The notes under the pieces: model-generated
What the model was told of the DNA's origin: nothing
Database searches by the model: none
Seen by the model: the letters and a program-made list of their open reading frames with translations, nothing else
Source of the DNA: Thereva unica
Lineage: Eukaryota; Arthropoda; Insecta; Diptera; Therevidae
NCBI GenBank assembly: GCA_949987705.1
Contig: OX465281.1
Location: 5,124,001-5,188,000 of the forward strand
Length of the DNA stretch: 64,000 nt
Direction: 5' to 3'
Program-made: the position numbers and the translations under genes
In this document: positions 1 to 11,824 of the stretch, one piece after another
Layout: each line of letters begins with the position of its first letter
Numbering within the stretch: position 1 is the stretch's first letter

Positions 1-99
1 GCTTGATGGCGCAGCTTTGAAACATGTCGAACCACTCGGTGGCGCAGGCCCAAGTAAAAGAGTAGTATTCGTGCGGGCGAAGGTTGGATTTGCAGATTG

Positions 100-235
100 G
101 ATGCTGGTTGAAAAACCAATATGCACCCTCTGCTGGTGTTACGTCTATCATGAGGAGTTCAATAGGTCAGGTCTTATTGGAGTTAAGATAGTACACGTCG
201 TTTTGCAGACGTTAAGTTCAACACGATTCTTGTAG
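100..235 (-). pseudogene. CR1/Jockey-type LINE reverse transcriptase scrap
   Basis: Read on the minus strand, this short stretch encodes a peptide with the order KNRVEL...KT...ILT. The same block (NRVEF.ATKT....ST) lies downstream of the catalytic region in the copies at 440-1424 (plus) and 48300-49330 (minus). All three are inferred to come from one LINE family. The fragment ends at a stop and no other domain is visible. It points away from the plus-strand copy that begins about 200 bases later, so the window opens with two opposed fragments of one family. The family match is based on short aligned blocks read by eye. Confidence 0.45.
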
Positions 236-439
236 GATGTGTTCAATGTCTTGAAATTCTGTATGTGCGGGATTGGATATCTATCCGCCACAGTGACAGC
301 CTTAAGGCAACGGTAGTCATCGCAAGTTCAGTGATCGAGGGAGTGTTCGGAATGACCGTTTTGATCGTGCCGGAATTTGTTGTATGACATTGCGTAAAAA
401 CTAGTTATTAAGTTTACTCAGTCACTGCAAGGTAGTATT

Positions 440-1424
440 GGACGACGTCGAATCCAACCCCCCCGCCATTTCGACCACCGCTCCCAGAGGTCAATTTTAT
501 CATCCGCGCTTTTCCTAATGTTCATCAATGATCTGCTGAATCCTTTCCAATCCACTTCACTACTTCGCTGATGACGGTACTTTGCGTTCCTCTTACGCCG
601 TCGGCAATATAAGACAAGCACGTCCCAGACCTTTCTTTACCACCGTGACTTGATGTCCACTTCGATCAAGCAGGATATTGAATCGATTCTTGATTGGGAC
701 ATTAGGAATCGTGTTGAATTTAAAGCCACCAAAACGAGGTATTGCCTCATCTCCACCAAAGCTAACATCGACATTCCTCTTATCTCAGTGGGAGAAGAGA
801 ATGAAACGGCTGACAACTTTTAACATCTTGGGGGTAACTTCAGCGGAGGATCTGCAATGGAATGATCACATATTCCAAAAGGCAAATGAAGACTTCCAAT
901 ATCACGCATTTCTTGCCACAATCTCCAGGTCCTACATTCGGCCCTGCCTTGTTACATGCGCCCCAAAACCCACTTTTGATTGTTTCGCCAAGGAGCAAAC
1001 AAAATCACACCATCAAATTCGTTGGTGATAACACACGCCTCCATAGACTCTTTAAGCCACCGTAGCAATGTAGTAGCCCTCTTTATACTTTTTCGCTATT
1101 ACCACAGCGTCTGTTGTTCCACTGAAATTCAGGATCCACTGCCTGCACCGCAATATTTTCCCGGAAAACAAGACTAGCCTGCTCGGCTCATCCCCATACT
1201 CTACAGCCCACCTTTTGCACAGAATACGCTCTAGAAGCTCGTTTTTGAATAGAACAACTCGACTGTGTAATAATTTCCCGCTGTCAATATTTCCGAAATC
1301 GTACAATACTTTAGAGTTTAAACGTAAGGTACGTCGAAATTTGCCCCTCTCTCCTGTCCTATTCTCCTCTATTCTTCAAACCAAATTTACTGCTAGACAT
1401 TTCACCAAGAACTTAACAACTTGA
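440..1424 (+). pseudogene. Decayed CR1/Jockey-type LINE, reverse transcriptase C-terminal half
   Basis: Broken reading frames give, in order, FLMFINDLLNPF (reverse transcriptase palm, about 505-540), YFADDGTLRSSYAVGN (the YxDD catalytic motif, about 563-612), then SILDWDIRNRVEFKATKTRY (about 680-740). The C-terminal end follows at about 1228-1340 (RSSFLNRTTRLCNNFP, then KSYNTLEFKRKVRR). At least two frameshifts separate these blocks, so the copy is dead. The RSSF..RTTRLWN..P tail is typical of insect CR1/Jockey-group LINEs, and related tails occur at 27395-27540 and 41303-41371. The 5' part of ORF2 is absent. No target duplication or poly(A) tail was identified. Confidence 0.6.
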
Positions 1425-1439
1425 CGGACTGTTAGTACA

Positions 1440-3118
1440 AAGGGTGACTCCTAAGCCTGGTTTTTTCATATAAAAAAAACTTCGATCATACAAAAAGGTG
1501 CAAGATGAGTGTAACCCAGTAAAAGATAAAATCACACGTTTATATTCTATTTTCTGTACTGACCTTCTTGTTTTGGTTAATCTATCAATTGTAGCTGACA
1601 TTAAGGCTTCAATTTGTCTATGTTGCTGTGGTTTTGTTGCTTTGTTGCGTAGTTGCTGCGTGGCTGCTGCGTAATTGCTGCGTGATTGCAACGCTGTTGC
1701 TGCATGACTGCTGCGTTATAATTGCTGAAAATTTATCATCAGTTATGGAGGTCCAGTGGTCTCTGTGATGCAATAGGACGTAAAGACCTCAATACAGCGT
1801 TTTCGGGTTATTTTTGCAGCAAGTCAGTGGATCCTAGGAGTGAGTGTGATAAAAAGATCGAAATCACTTACTTAGAAAAAATCTCAACACGATTTTTTTA
1901 TATTTTGTAAGCTCAACGCGCTTTAAAGATCTGAAGTGATCTGATTTGACTCCGACTGTGCGAAGTACATGATTTTTGGTTCGTGCTTTCAGCTGATCGT
2001 TCCAATCTATCAGATAGATTTTTATTTAATATTTTTTTATATTTTAGCAATCTTTTGGGACTTGGTGGTGCTGGTTTGCAAAGGATTTAAATGGCTGGAT
2101 TGTTTTCCCCTCCTTTAGTGTTGGCAGGTATGTAGTTCTGTGGAACTTGTTTAAATTTTTGTTGATTATTTTTATTTTTATTTTTAAGGTATGTCCATGG
2201 ACGGGACAGGACCAGTCGATTTATTGACGTTTGCTTTATTGGATACCTGTATTTCAGTTTCAGAGTTGGTAATGTTTGAGAGAGTTGGTTTTGTTAGAAA
2301 TGTTTGCTTCTAAATTTTCTGAAAGATGTCTGCTGGTGCATCCAACTTTGTACATCGTTGGGTGTAGAAGCTTTTAGATGCAATATTGCGTAATATTTAG
2401 ATCATCGTCTGCTTAAATTGCCCTACAAGAAGACAATTTAGTTCTGTTAGACCTTTTTTGACATTAAGTCGGAGCATAAACCTGATGGCGATGATGATTG
2501 CTGGAAAATCAATAACGAAACCGATTTTCTTAAATTACCGAAAATTTCCACCAAATTTCCACAGAACGCAGCAGCTATGGCGGCCGCACAGTGAGACTTT
2601 GCGTATCTGGAATTAAAGTTAAAATTTCCGTGATTAGTGAAATCCTTGTATTTAATTAAAGACAGAAATTAAAATTAACGATCTAACAAATTCGAAGTCA
2701 GTACCGAGGGGATATCGTTAAGGATAACGAATATAAAGAACTCTCTCTCTCCCCAGCAGAAAGGTGTGCCCCCGAAAGGCGCGCTCCGGAGCCCCCCAGA
2801 AGCCGCGGTTCATTACCCAAGGCGTCCAGACAAAGTCTGTTCAGCGCTTTTCTTAAGTCTCAATTGGCACTGGGAGAACTTTGCAGGAGTCATGAATTGG
2901 AATCCTCCAGACAAACCGCAGCTTCACTCCTTTTATATAAATTTGATTTGATTCCATTCTCGAGCCGCGTAATTAGCGAAAAGTGTTATTTCAAGTGCCC
3001 CGGGGATTAGGAGTTTCGCAATTTAAGATCCACGTGAACCGGGCCGGGAGTCGGGGGTGCTCCGTGAGGGCGGCCGGTTAAAACAGGGACACAATACCGC
3101 CCCCGGGGGGACTGGGAC
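1440..3118. other. No gene recognised; GC-rich patch near 2750-3120
   Basis: I see no coding gene. The first part is AT-rich with a GTTGCTGC-type simple stretch near 1620-1710. From about 2750 to 3120 the base composition changes to GC-rich with short C and G runs. That could be an unexpanded regulatory or CpG-like patch, but nothing in the sequence proves a function. Confidence 0.3.
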
Positions 3119-3120
3119 TG

Positions 3121-3139
3121 GTGGTGGTGGTGGTGGTGG
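3121..3139 (+). repeat. (GTG)n microsatellite
   Basis: A perfect run of GTG triplets lying at the end of the GC-rich patch. Confidence 0.9.
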
Positions 3140-5212
3140 CGAGCCACACAATTGGCAAAAACTTATGAAGACGTCTAGTGCCGCGTGACAATCCCAGATG
3201 ACACAAAATGAAAATTAATTAGCCGCGAAACACGCTTTTCATGCATTTTCAATAATCCGCCTTTGAGGATCTCCTTTCAGGCTTAATCCAGTTGAAAATC
3301 CAATTTTCTGTCCGTTCCTGTGGTTTCCGGAACTTCTTCGCAGGGCAACCTCTGCCATCTAACGATGCCGGGCGCAGACGAACGACGACGTCGCAGACGA
3401 CAGCCAGCAGCGGTGCCAATATATGGGGTAGTACAGCAACGGTAGCTGCTGGTGCTGCGGGTGTATCCTTTCTGCCGCCTGTGCACGGTGCTCCTTCTAA
3501 ATGAGGATACTTTCCTGGTACTTGGAAATTCAAATAGGATTAGGAGGATATGGCCGGGGAGGAGCTCTCGAAAGGGGCCAAATATTAGATGTATATAACC
3601 TGACATGGCGGCTGGGAACGAAAAATGTTATAAATATTAAAATGTGCAAATTGTATTTATGAACCTTTTGTAAGGATATGGTAACCGCGCTATAACTTGC
3701 TCGTGTCTACATAAATATCCTTATGTTTCGGGTTTTGATGTCAGCACACATGCTTTCTATTATCTTTCACATAAGATTATCCTGGATGCAAGTCAAATTT
3801 CTGCTGACTTTTATTGCCGGGATAGAGAAGGGATGTTTGCATAGATTCGGTTCTTTATTCCTGCTGCTGGCACACATACACACTCGTGTATGCATATACA
3901 TATGGACGTAGACAGATGAAACAGCATCTGTGCATATTTCAGAAGGGAAAAAACAATTTTTTTTTTTTTTTTGAAATTTAAATTTTCACTTTGCGAAGGC
4001 TTTGAATTTTCTATTTTTAAAAGAAAAATGACGAGAAATAAGAGATTTTTCTTCTTCCTTTTGTTTTCTTGCAGCACCAATGAAATCACTTTTAAATATT
4101 CACTTTTCTTTGGTAATGTGGGATCTGGTTTAGTAGGATCGTAACAAGAAAATGTGTTCTAAATACATGAGTGATTCCCATTCTTGCAACAACCTCACTA
4201 ATTGAAAATTGTTTCAAAAACACACTAAATACCTCCATAAAATATAATTAATTTAAAACATTTCAGTTCAGTTTTATATAGATACTAGCTGGAACCCGGT
4301 GAGCCTCGCCGCACCCATAAGTACCTATGGCGTGCGCTCAAACAATTGGGAATCTCAAAATCGATGGGCAGTGAGAGTCTCAAATCCCACCTCGAAAGTG
4401 CATTCGAAAAGAAAAGTGTAACTCCTTTCATTTAAAAACCAAATCACTCGCTCAGCGGTTTCACTGCCACACTTGTCGTGGTCAGATGCTATGAGGGTGT
4501 GTTCCTGCCCGTAAACGAATTCGAAGAGGAAATAACAATTCACGTCCGCTTGAATTTGATCCATACCCGAAATTTTGATGTGTGTGAAATTGTCATTTCC
4601 CCGCCTGTGTTTATATTTTCAATTCTTATCAAGGTCTTCGAGCGAGCGGGCCATGGTGAATTTGTTCCAAATTATAATTCGGCATTGAATTGCGAAAATT
4701 TCAACTATAAGGACAAAACATTTCAGTGTAGCCACCATTGGGATGGCGATTACGAAGCGCAGTTTTCTCTTATTCTTAAAGCTGGCTGAACCAATGGCTG
4801 CAAAAGAAAAGACATCACAAGCACTTGTTTGGAGATTTAGAATACTAAACAAGCAGAATAGATCACACCTGCAAGCCTGTTCCCACAAAAACGGAAAATT
4901 GTGCTAGGTGAGAGTAGCATGATAATTGAAAAAAAAACTTTAATTAAAAATTGGTCTGGGAAAAACCCACCCTGGTACCACGACGTTTTCTTTCTTACAA
5001 CTCAACTTTCAGAGTTCACGTATACCAGATAAAAAGAAAGCGTGCAGGACAGCTCAATTTAGACTGCACTCAAAATTTACTTAATAAAATCTGAAAAAAA
5101 GAATTAATGAAAACAGGAACAACACTGCACCCAAGTCAACTATTACAACTACATGAGAAAAATAAATTTGCTGTCACTTTCAAGTCTATATTTCTATCAA
5201 GTCTTAATGGTG
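3140..5212. other. No gene recognised
   Basis: Both strands carry only short open frames with no recognisable family. There is a poly(T) run near 3957-3972 and a short CA/TA stretch near 3873-3903. At about 4284-4300 the string ATACTAGCTGGAACCCGG resembles a motif (TACTAGCTG.CCCGG) that recurs in insect repeats. That resemblance comes from general knowledge, and the repeat's limits cannot be drawn here. Confidence 0.3.
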
Positions 5213-5220
5213 ACAAGATG

Positions 5221-6338
5221 CAGGGGCGGCGCTTTCATAGGTGGGAATGGTGCACTTGCACCGGGCGCAATTTGTCGAGGGCGCAAATTCAAAATTATAA
5301 TTTGAACTTGAAAAAAAGAAATTGCAATGTATTCTCACAGGTGCAAATTACACAAATTTCCCTAATTTCTGCCCCTGTACTTTCTCATACAAGAAAAATC
5401 GAGGTGAGTTATACTTCTCCTCGTGCAAGAAGTTTCCAGAGATTTTAGCTTCAAGATTTTCATCAAATTATTATATAATCAAGACATGTTACTCAAAATT
5501 TTTCTCACAAAGTGAAGGAACAGTTAAAATTTCGACTACCGTATATGATCTCAAGTGCAGTTCACTTTGGGTTGAAATGGAGTTTCCTTTTTTCATAAAA
5601 AGACGGAAGTTACGATGATAGCTAACTTCACAAATGGTAAATAAACAAAACAAATGTCACTTCAACCCGATTACAACTCAACCCGCGTATATTAGGTGAA
5701 GGACCAAATCGACCTTGGTAGGAGAACTGAGTTGAACCTAGGTATAAATTTTCGGTGAGAGTTTCTCTTTAAATTATATAATACTGTCTAATAAATTAAA
5801 AAGGCCAGTTTCACGCGGTCCAAGCAACAAAAATTGGCAGTAATCGTCCATTCCCTTTGGAGGTTCAGTGACAAGTCTCATGGGTTTTCACAAGAGCAAA
5901 CTATTCCAACAGACGATGCCACAGGATGCTTTAGCTTGTTGTTGTTGTTTTTAGTTTTAATTCTCCCTTCTACCATTACTTTTTTTCCCGTTTTCTAGGA
6001 AAAGGGAGTCAAAAACAACAAGCAGCTGTCAAAAATTTGAATTCAGGGGTTCAAAAAATCTGCGCACCCCATCATCCCCTCCTACTCTCTTCTCCACAAA
6101 CGACGTTTTCATCAGATTTTTGTGGGCTGGATATTGACCCATTCCGATGTAATCTTTTTTTTTATGTTGCACGCATTATTATGCTGCAATCCAAAATTTT
6201 GCATAAATTTTGAAAATTGTTGCTTCCATCAAGCGAGTAATTGTGTCTTTTTCCATTGTCCTTCACTGCGAATGAACAGCTTATGGGGCGCAATAGGGCA
6301 TAGCGCACCGGGCGCAAAAAACTCAAGCGCCGTCCCTG
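5221..6338 (+). mobile_element. hAT-like non-autonomous element with perfect 8-bp target duplication
   Basis: The unit begins CAGGGGCGGCGCTTTCATAG and ends AAGCGCCGTCCCTG, giving imperfect terminal inverted repeats. The 8 bases ACAAGATG occur directly before (5213-5220) and after (6339-6346). CAGGG ends with an 8-base duplication are typical of hAT transposons. Inside the left end is AATGGTGCACTTGCACCGGG, and near the right end GCACCGGGCGCAAAAAA; both blocks recur in every copy in this window. At 1118 bases it is about five times longer than its sibling at 6497-6716. The extra material (about 5300-6230) has no recognisable transposase, so mobility would depend on a transposase supplied in trans. 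Confidence 0.85.
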
Positions 6339-6496
6339 ACAAGATGGGTTCAAGTACCGCTCATCTTCCTGATGAGCCCTTCAGGATTTAAAGCTTCGAC
6401 CTCACTCCTTCCTCTCTCCACGCCGGAACTTGGACTTTCAGTATTGACTTTGCTACTTTTCGAACCCTTGGGATGTGTTCCTGATGAAGCGATACC

Positions 6497-6716
6497 CAGA
6501 GTCGGCGCTTGGATTTTTTGCGCCCGGTGCAGTAAGCTATACTGCGCCCCATTAGATTTTCATTTTTTGGTCGCAGTGAAGGGCAATGAAAAAATACACA
6601 ATTCCTTTAATAGATGAAAATGAAGGGAGGGGATATTTTTCAATTTTTTGTAAAGATTTTCTAAAATTGCGCCCGGTTCAAGTGCACCATTCGCACCTAT
6701 GAAAGCGCCGCCCCTG
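6497..6716 (-). mobile_element. hAT-like MITE, 220 bp, with perfect 8-bp target duplication
   Basis: This copy is inverted relative to 5221-6338. It runs from CAGAGTCGGCGCTTGG to GAAAGCGCCGCCCCTG and is bounded on both sides by GCGATACC (6489-6496 and 6717-6724). Its interior keeps the subterminal GCGCCCGGTGCA and GCGCCCGGTTCAAGTGCACC blocks plus a short AT-rich middle with a TTCACTGCGACC-type segment on the minus strand. It appears to be the compact form of the family. It encodes nothing. Confidence 0.88.
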
Positions 6717-6724
6717 GCGATACC

Positions 6725-7584
6725 CGCAGCTTTCCTTTTTTCCTTCTTTTCCTCGCATGTCCTTTTTTCCTTGGAAAAATCTCAGTATTTTTTCCTTATT
6801 TGTGTTTTTCCTAGATTCAAAATCTTACTTATGAATACTGGCTTCCGTTACAGCTAGCAGAGTAATCGCAAAACCCTAGCGCAAGGAACAGCTGACTTCA
6901 TTAAAAGATGATCTGCAAATAGTCTCTTCAACCATCCAATATCCACGATCTTGAGCCTGGAGGATGCGAGAGTTAAGCTATCAAGGTCAAAAGTGTGACG
7001 AAAATTAATGAAAGTTCAGTTTTATTGTAGACGACCATCATAGAAGCCGAGACCAACTACTAGAATGAAACAAATACGGCTTTTTTGACCTAGGATGCAG
7101 TTACACCTTACAGCTGATGATTGGAAACAGGTAAAGTACATTTATCTTTCTTACATAACTCTCTATAAGAAATTGTAAAATCACGCCAAACTGTTGAAAA
7201 GTTTTCTTCCCATAGTTCATCATGTGAAGTAAGCCGATTAGACAGGGTTACAGAGAATATACCAGCTTGTTAGGAGGAGATCAAGAGAACCGCTCCAAAA
7301 GAATTGTCTACTCAAAGTAGGCAAAAGCTTATTATTTTTTTAAAGTGTAAGCTGAGGGGTCATCCTTTACACTAACAATCGTTCACATAATGTTGTAATG
7401 TCTAGTAGTAATGTCCGATGTTTTGCTGTGGTATACAAACTTACCCTATGTAAGGTGTCCTTTTTCGAGCGTTGGGAGGTGAAAACTAACTCATGCTATC
7501 GACAGGCTCCGTCATGCCAGCTATGTGCCACTCGAAAGCTCTGAATTAAAATACCTCAGTAGTATAGCAACAGGGCTCTTGGTT
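6725..7584. other. No gene recognised
   Basis: Mixed-composition sequence with T-rich stretches near 6735-6810. I see no coding family, repeat boundary or RNA gene. Confidence 0.3.
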
Positions 7585-7589
7585 CAGTG

Positions 7590-7785
7590 GGGGTCTGCCA
7601 GATCTCTCTGGTCTATCTGTTCTGCCTGGTTTATCTAGTCTGCTCTGCTTGGTCGATATAACTATCTACTGGCCAATTTCAGCCTTCAGGTGGAAAGAAG
7701 GTGGACCAGACAAACCAGACAGACCAGACCGACCAGACAGACCAGACAGACCAGATAGACTAGACTAGACAGACCAGGTTCACCT
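7590..7785. repeat. AGACC-type microsatellite with an inverted arm
   Basis: The right arm (about 7690-7785) is built from CAGACAGACCAGAC-type repeats. The left arm (about 7596-7655) carries the complementary series (TGGTCTATCTGTTCTGCCTGG and similar), separated by about 35 bases. Together they form an imperfect inverted repeat of simple sequence. Related AGACC strings occur near 36199-36235 and 47890-47985. Confidence 0.7.
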
Positions 7786-8129
7786 AAGACTCCCGCAGCG
7801 TTAAAGCATTGCTTACCTCCTGGTCTTCCATTCGTTTTAGCATTGTCGAGGGAATGGCTTAGCTTTTATTTAACTGCTAATTCTCTTGGTGTTTCACTCT
7901 CTCGCTTGGCTTCTTCCAGCCTCAACTTTTTGCATATATCCTTCAGCGTCACTAAGGATCGACTTCTTTCCTACCATACTTTGTATCAACTAAGCTTGAG
8001 AGAGACTAGGAGGGGTATCATTGATGAGCCCCACGAACCACACTCGAGCCCCGCTATCGTGAACTCTTTCCCAACATACCGAAGGCAAGACGGCGCGGCG
8101 GTCAGGAACCCGGGAAGTCCCAATTGTCT

Positions 8130-8300
8130 GGGGTCACCATTTATGTTTTTTAATGAGACTCTGCTCGAACAGTCAAGTCTAAGCGACAAGCCACTAGGCC
8201 GACTCTTGAACTTGCTCAAGCGGTGTATGAAATATGGTGGTATAGCGGTGTAGTACAATAGACCAAGCGAGTGGCTGCGGTACTTTTGGACCCATTATCT
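8130..8300 (+). pseudogene. I/LOA-type LINE C-terminal fragment
   Basis: The peptide NETLLEQSSL...DKPLGRLL, followed by YGGIAV and YNRPSEWLRYFWTH, lines up with the C-terminal end of the LINE at 31640-33725 (FEESLLKPSIL...QATKQTAGF, then YRGYSTIGQMNSAVLFDP). Only the last part of ORF2, beyond the zinc-finger-like region, is left. It is inferred to be a second copy of that family, heavily diverged. Confidence 0.5.
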
Positions 8301-9689
8301 CACTCAAAGAAAAAACAACGCCAGGTGATCGGCGGAGAGCGCTAAGGTGTTATTGTGCCTTTATGCAATCTGTATTATTAATAAATTGTTAATGAAAAAG
8401 AAAAACTAAAAGATTACACCATCTTTTATTTTTATTTACAATTCCCACTTAAAGTAGCATTTTTTTTTTTTTAAATAATTCAAGTGCGTCTAATCCATCG
8501 CTCAGGGTCCGTACTTGACATTCGAATTAAATTAAAATACCACTAACCACATTGAGTTGCTCTTTCCTTATTTCCCAGCTACTCTTGAACATTTATAACG
8601 CGCCACACTTACTCCAGACAATGATTGACAGTTTCTCAGAATGATCGCTTACAACCGGATCGCGTTCGCCAAGGCCGCCGCTGCAATGAAACACCGCCAA
8701 AGTCTAGAGATGCCTCATTCTTCTTCTTCAGCCGCTCGAACAAAAGAATCCGCGATAATAAAAGCCGGAACAGAAATTGAAGTAAAAGTGCCTATAAGGC
8801 TGCACTTAAGCACCTCTAATTACTGCTGTCCAGGTGGGATTCAAATTGTCCATTTGAGCAGCAACGCAGCAGTTGCGAAGATTGAAATGTTAACAAGGTA
8901 TTATGGCGGCGTTTCTAGCAGAAATATTGAGGATAATAATACTACTTTAATTTATCCACGGAATTCTTTTAATTAATCTTCCCACTTCTTGCCGTCGTCT
9001 ACCGTGGAATTTATTCTTTTATAGTGGCTTTTAAGCAACTTGCGACATTTCGTTTTATCGCCCTAAAGGTCAAGCTTTAATGGCCGCCCCGCCAAAGTTG
9101 GCAAAATGGAGGACGTTCGGCACGAAGATGATTTAATGTCTTAATTAGAAAGTGTTGCGCTGGATGAAAAGGATCAGAACTTGTGCTGTTTTAGTGCTGA
9201 ATGGGTCGTTAAAGCGCCGTTGTTAATATGTCTGACAGCGGAGAGTTTTGTCGGATTAATTCAGCACAGCTTGATGGGTTTATGGCTTTAAGGAGTTGGT
9301 GGTTCGCTGGTGCAATTCTGTATGCATTCTAAACTCCGGGAGAATGTTTATGGCGTTTTAGTGGGGACTGTAAATCACTAATTACTAAATTAAGGAATTA
9401 TGTTTTTACTGAATTTTACCGATCGTACCTAATTTCGAAAGGTGAGCACTTAGACTTAGAGGTTTCCGAAATTGCTGAACATATATGTTTACCTGTTTAC
9501 ATTATGTTATTAACACCTTTATTTCAAGCCCAAACAGTAGCGAAACTTCCAAATCTTATGTATGATTTAAGTTTCAAAAAGATGGCATTAGTATTCATTC
9601 GCAGGAACGACAACATTACAGAGACAACAAGGGACCACCCTTTCAACAACAAGTCCGTAATGCCGTACTCCTCTTGGTGCTGCTCCGAT
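8301..9689. other. No firm gene; 111-codon open frame at 8641-8976
   Basis: An ATG-initiated open frame at 8641-8976 (+) would encode 111 residues beginning MIAYNRIAFAKAAAAMKHRQ. I recognise no domain, signal peptide or splice context, and random open frames of this size are expected. The stretch 8990-9300 has balanced composition and looks like single-copy DNA rather than transposon. Confidence 0.25.
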
Positions 9690-9740
9690 CAGTGGCGTAA
9701 CTAGAGTAGGGCGGGCATGGCACGTGCCATGGGAGCCACT
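9690..9740 (+). mobile_element. Possible hAT-type terminus (CAGTGGCGTAACTAG)
   Basis: CAGTGGCGTAACTAG followed by a GGGCGGGCATGGCACGTGCC block resembles the start of a common insect hAT-type repeat. The CAGTGGCGTAGC-type end is known from several insect genomes. The opposite end and a matching copy of the preceding 8 bases (GCTCCGAT) were not found, so the length is unknown. Confidence 0.35.
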
Positions 9741-10084
9741 GATATGCAGGAATACAATCGCAAATTGAGAAGGAAACCCAACAGTGGCGAGAAATTTTAA
9801 AAATAACTCTTCACTGTATCAATTTCTTGCGGTGCAGAACTTGGCTTCGCGGGGGCCTGGGGAAGCCGCACCGCGGGTAGTATTTCAGAAGTAATAAGAT
9901 ATGTGGATATAGATTTTGAGAACAAAAACTGTCCAGGTTAACGAATTTGAAACCAATTCAAAGGATGCAGAAAAGAAGTCTTGTGGACATCACCTTAAAG
10001 CAGCTAGAGAAGAACGGAATGGATCTGTAGATTGACGGTCATAGTACTATAATGCAGCTAAACAAGATGCCAAATCAGTTTATG

Positions 10085-10350
10085 TCAGCTTTAAAAGCTT
10101 TTGTTTAACTTTTTAAAACTTTTTATTTAAGCTTTAAATTTTTATTCAAGCTTTAAAGCTTACATTCAAGCTTTCAAATCTTTAAAGCTTTCATTCAAGC
10201 TTGAAAGCTTTCATTCAAACTTTAAAGCTTTCATTCAAGCGTTAAAGCTTTCATTCAAGCTTTAAAGCTCCCATTGAAGCTTTAAAAGCTTTTTTTTTAT
10301 TTGAAAAGCTCTTATATTATATTTAAAGCTTTTATTTAACCTTAAAGAGC
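10085..10350. repeat. AT-rich minisatellite of AAGCTTTAAAGCTTTCATTC-like units
   Basis: About a dozen irregular copies of a roughly 20-base unit are arranged head to tail. The core AAGCTTTAAAGCTT is itself palindromic. Unit length and sequence drift towards the edges, as expected for an old tandem array. Confidence 0.85.
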
Positions 10351-11155
10351 TTTTATTTAAACTTGTTTCAAAAAATGGTGCAAGTAATTTAAATAGAGGC
10401 GCCGTTTCGGTTGCCTTAGGCGCTACTTTGGCTAGGTACGCTTCTGAGTTATCGTACCAATCTGCCGAGGATAAACTTGAAAACTAAAGAAATCCCAGGT
10501 CTGCTTGTTTTGTGGTCAAAGATGGGCCAGCCGTTAGAACCATGGCACTTATCTAGCCAGTGAATTGGGTAGCTCTCTCCTTTGAAGTCGGCTTTCGCGC
10601 AAAGAAAGCCGTTACGGTACATTACTAATCCATATGACGCACTATTCCAGCTTGGATGAGCACTAAGGGACTCTTTGTGAGGGCCAAGCCGATTACGCTA
10701 GCCTGAAGTAAAGTCTTTACTGCTCGTACGCGTCTGGACTCAAACGTTTAAAAAGGCTGGTGAATTTATTAAGTAAGAATCTTGTTGGAGCCATTAAACC
10801 AATGAAACCAAATTGAACAGCATCATAGCTTTTATTATAAATTAAACAATACTACTTGAGGTGATTCACTTAAAACGTTCATTAATAGTAAAAATATGGT
10901 CTAAATAAAAAACTCCCAAAGTTAGGACCCTATTGATTATTAGCATATGTTGGCAAAAAGAAGTTCGTCGTAATATATGCTTGTATTTTTGTTCATCGTG
11001 CTCATTCACCATCACAAGGTCCATGATAAGATATGGTTCATTAGTGTGGTAGCATAGAACTAAGCTTAATAACTCGGCTACAAAATTAACCCAGATTCAA
11101 ATAATAATCTGCCGATAATGTAAAAGCAGACGTCTAACATAATGATAGCACTCTA
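10351..11155. other. No gene recognised
   Basis: I found nothing in this stretch: no open frame with a known domain, and no inverted or tandem repeat. Confidence 0.3.
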
Positions 11156-11159
11156 CTCA

Positions 11160-11545
11160 ATTTGGTACCACGTGAGCTTGAATTTCTCAACATAAGAAAC
11201 TGGATGCAAGTTGCGAGACAGAGATGTCTGGAGGAAGAAGCTCGAATTGGGCTGTAGAGCCATCGCAGGAGAAGAAGAAGATCTACAAACACTACACTGA
11301 GGTTGAGATCGAATGGTGACCTGGGCGATGATCTTCAGCGGGGGCATTCTAAAATCGCCACTATTTTAGAAGAGATCCCGAAATGTTGCCAGATCACATA
11401 CCTGCGAATATCTCACTGATTAAGACTCCGAGAAAGTCAATCCGATGCGCCGATTACTCTCAAGAGGGTCAAACTTGTTTGGGACATGAAAAACAGGGCC
11501 TAGCAGTTTGGTTAGAAAGGAACATTTCACCCGGACCAAATATGA
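11160..11545 (+). pseudogene. I/LOA-type LINE fragment (thumb/linker region)
   Basis: Reading from about 11298 gives LRLRSNGDLGDDLQRGHSKI, then LEEIPK. This aligns with ALRLKANDHLGAGLGRGHSN followed by IEEIVE in the LINE at 31640-33725. The following bases keep traces of the next block with frame breaks. It is the region between the reverse transcriptase and RNase H domains. The copy is strongly diverged and has no ends. Confidence 0.5.
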
Positions 11546-11824
11546 TGAGCAATGGAGACACACCCCTGTTCTTATGAACTGAAAGCCTTTTATCTTGGTC
11601 GGGCGGGCTTATATGATATTTTCATCTGATATGGGGGCCCAACAGAAAGTTTGTGCGGACACAAATTGTCTCAAAGAAGGATCAGAATAGCGAAGAACCT
11701 CACTTGCAGCCAAGCTACGAGAAGGACGATTCTCCTCTTATACTTCAGTGTTACTCTCACACCATAAAGCAAAGTAAGGTCGAAACAAGTCTGAGTGACA
11801 AATTTTCAGGCAGACGAAGAATCA

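Noticed and set aside
3249..3606. Two overlapping minus-strand frames of about 100 codons
   Set aside because: Arginine/alanine-rich translations of GC-rich DNA without motifs; no evidence for a gene.
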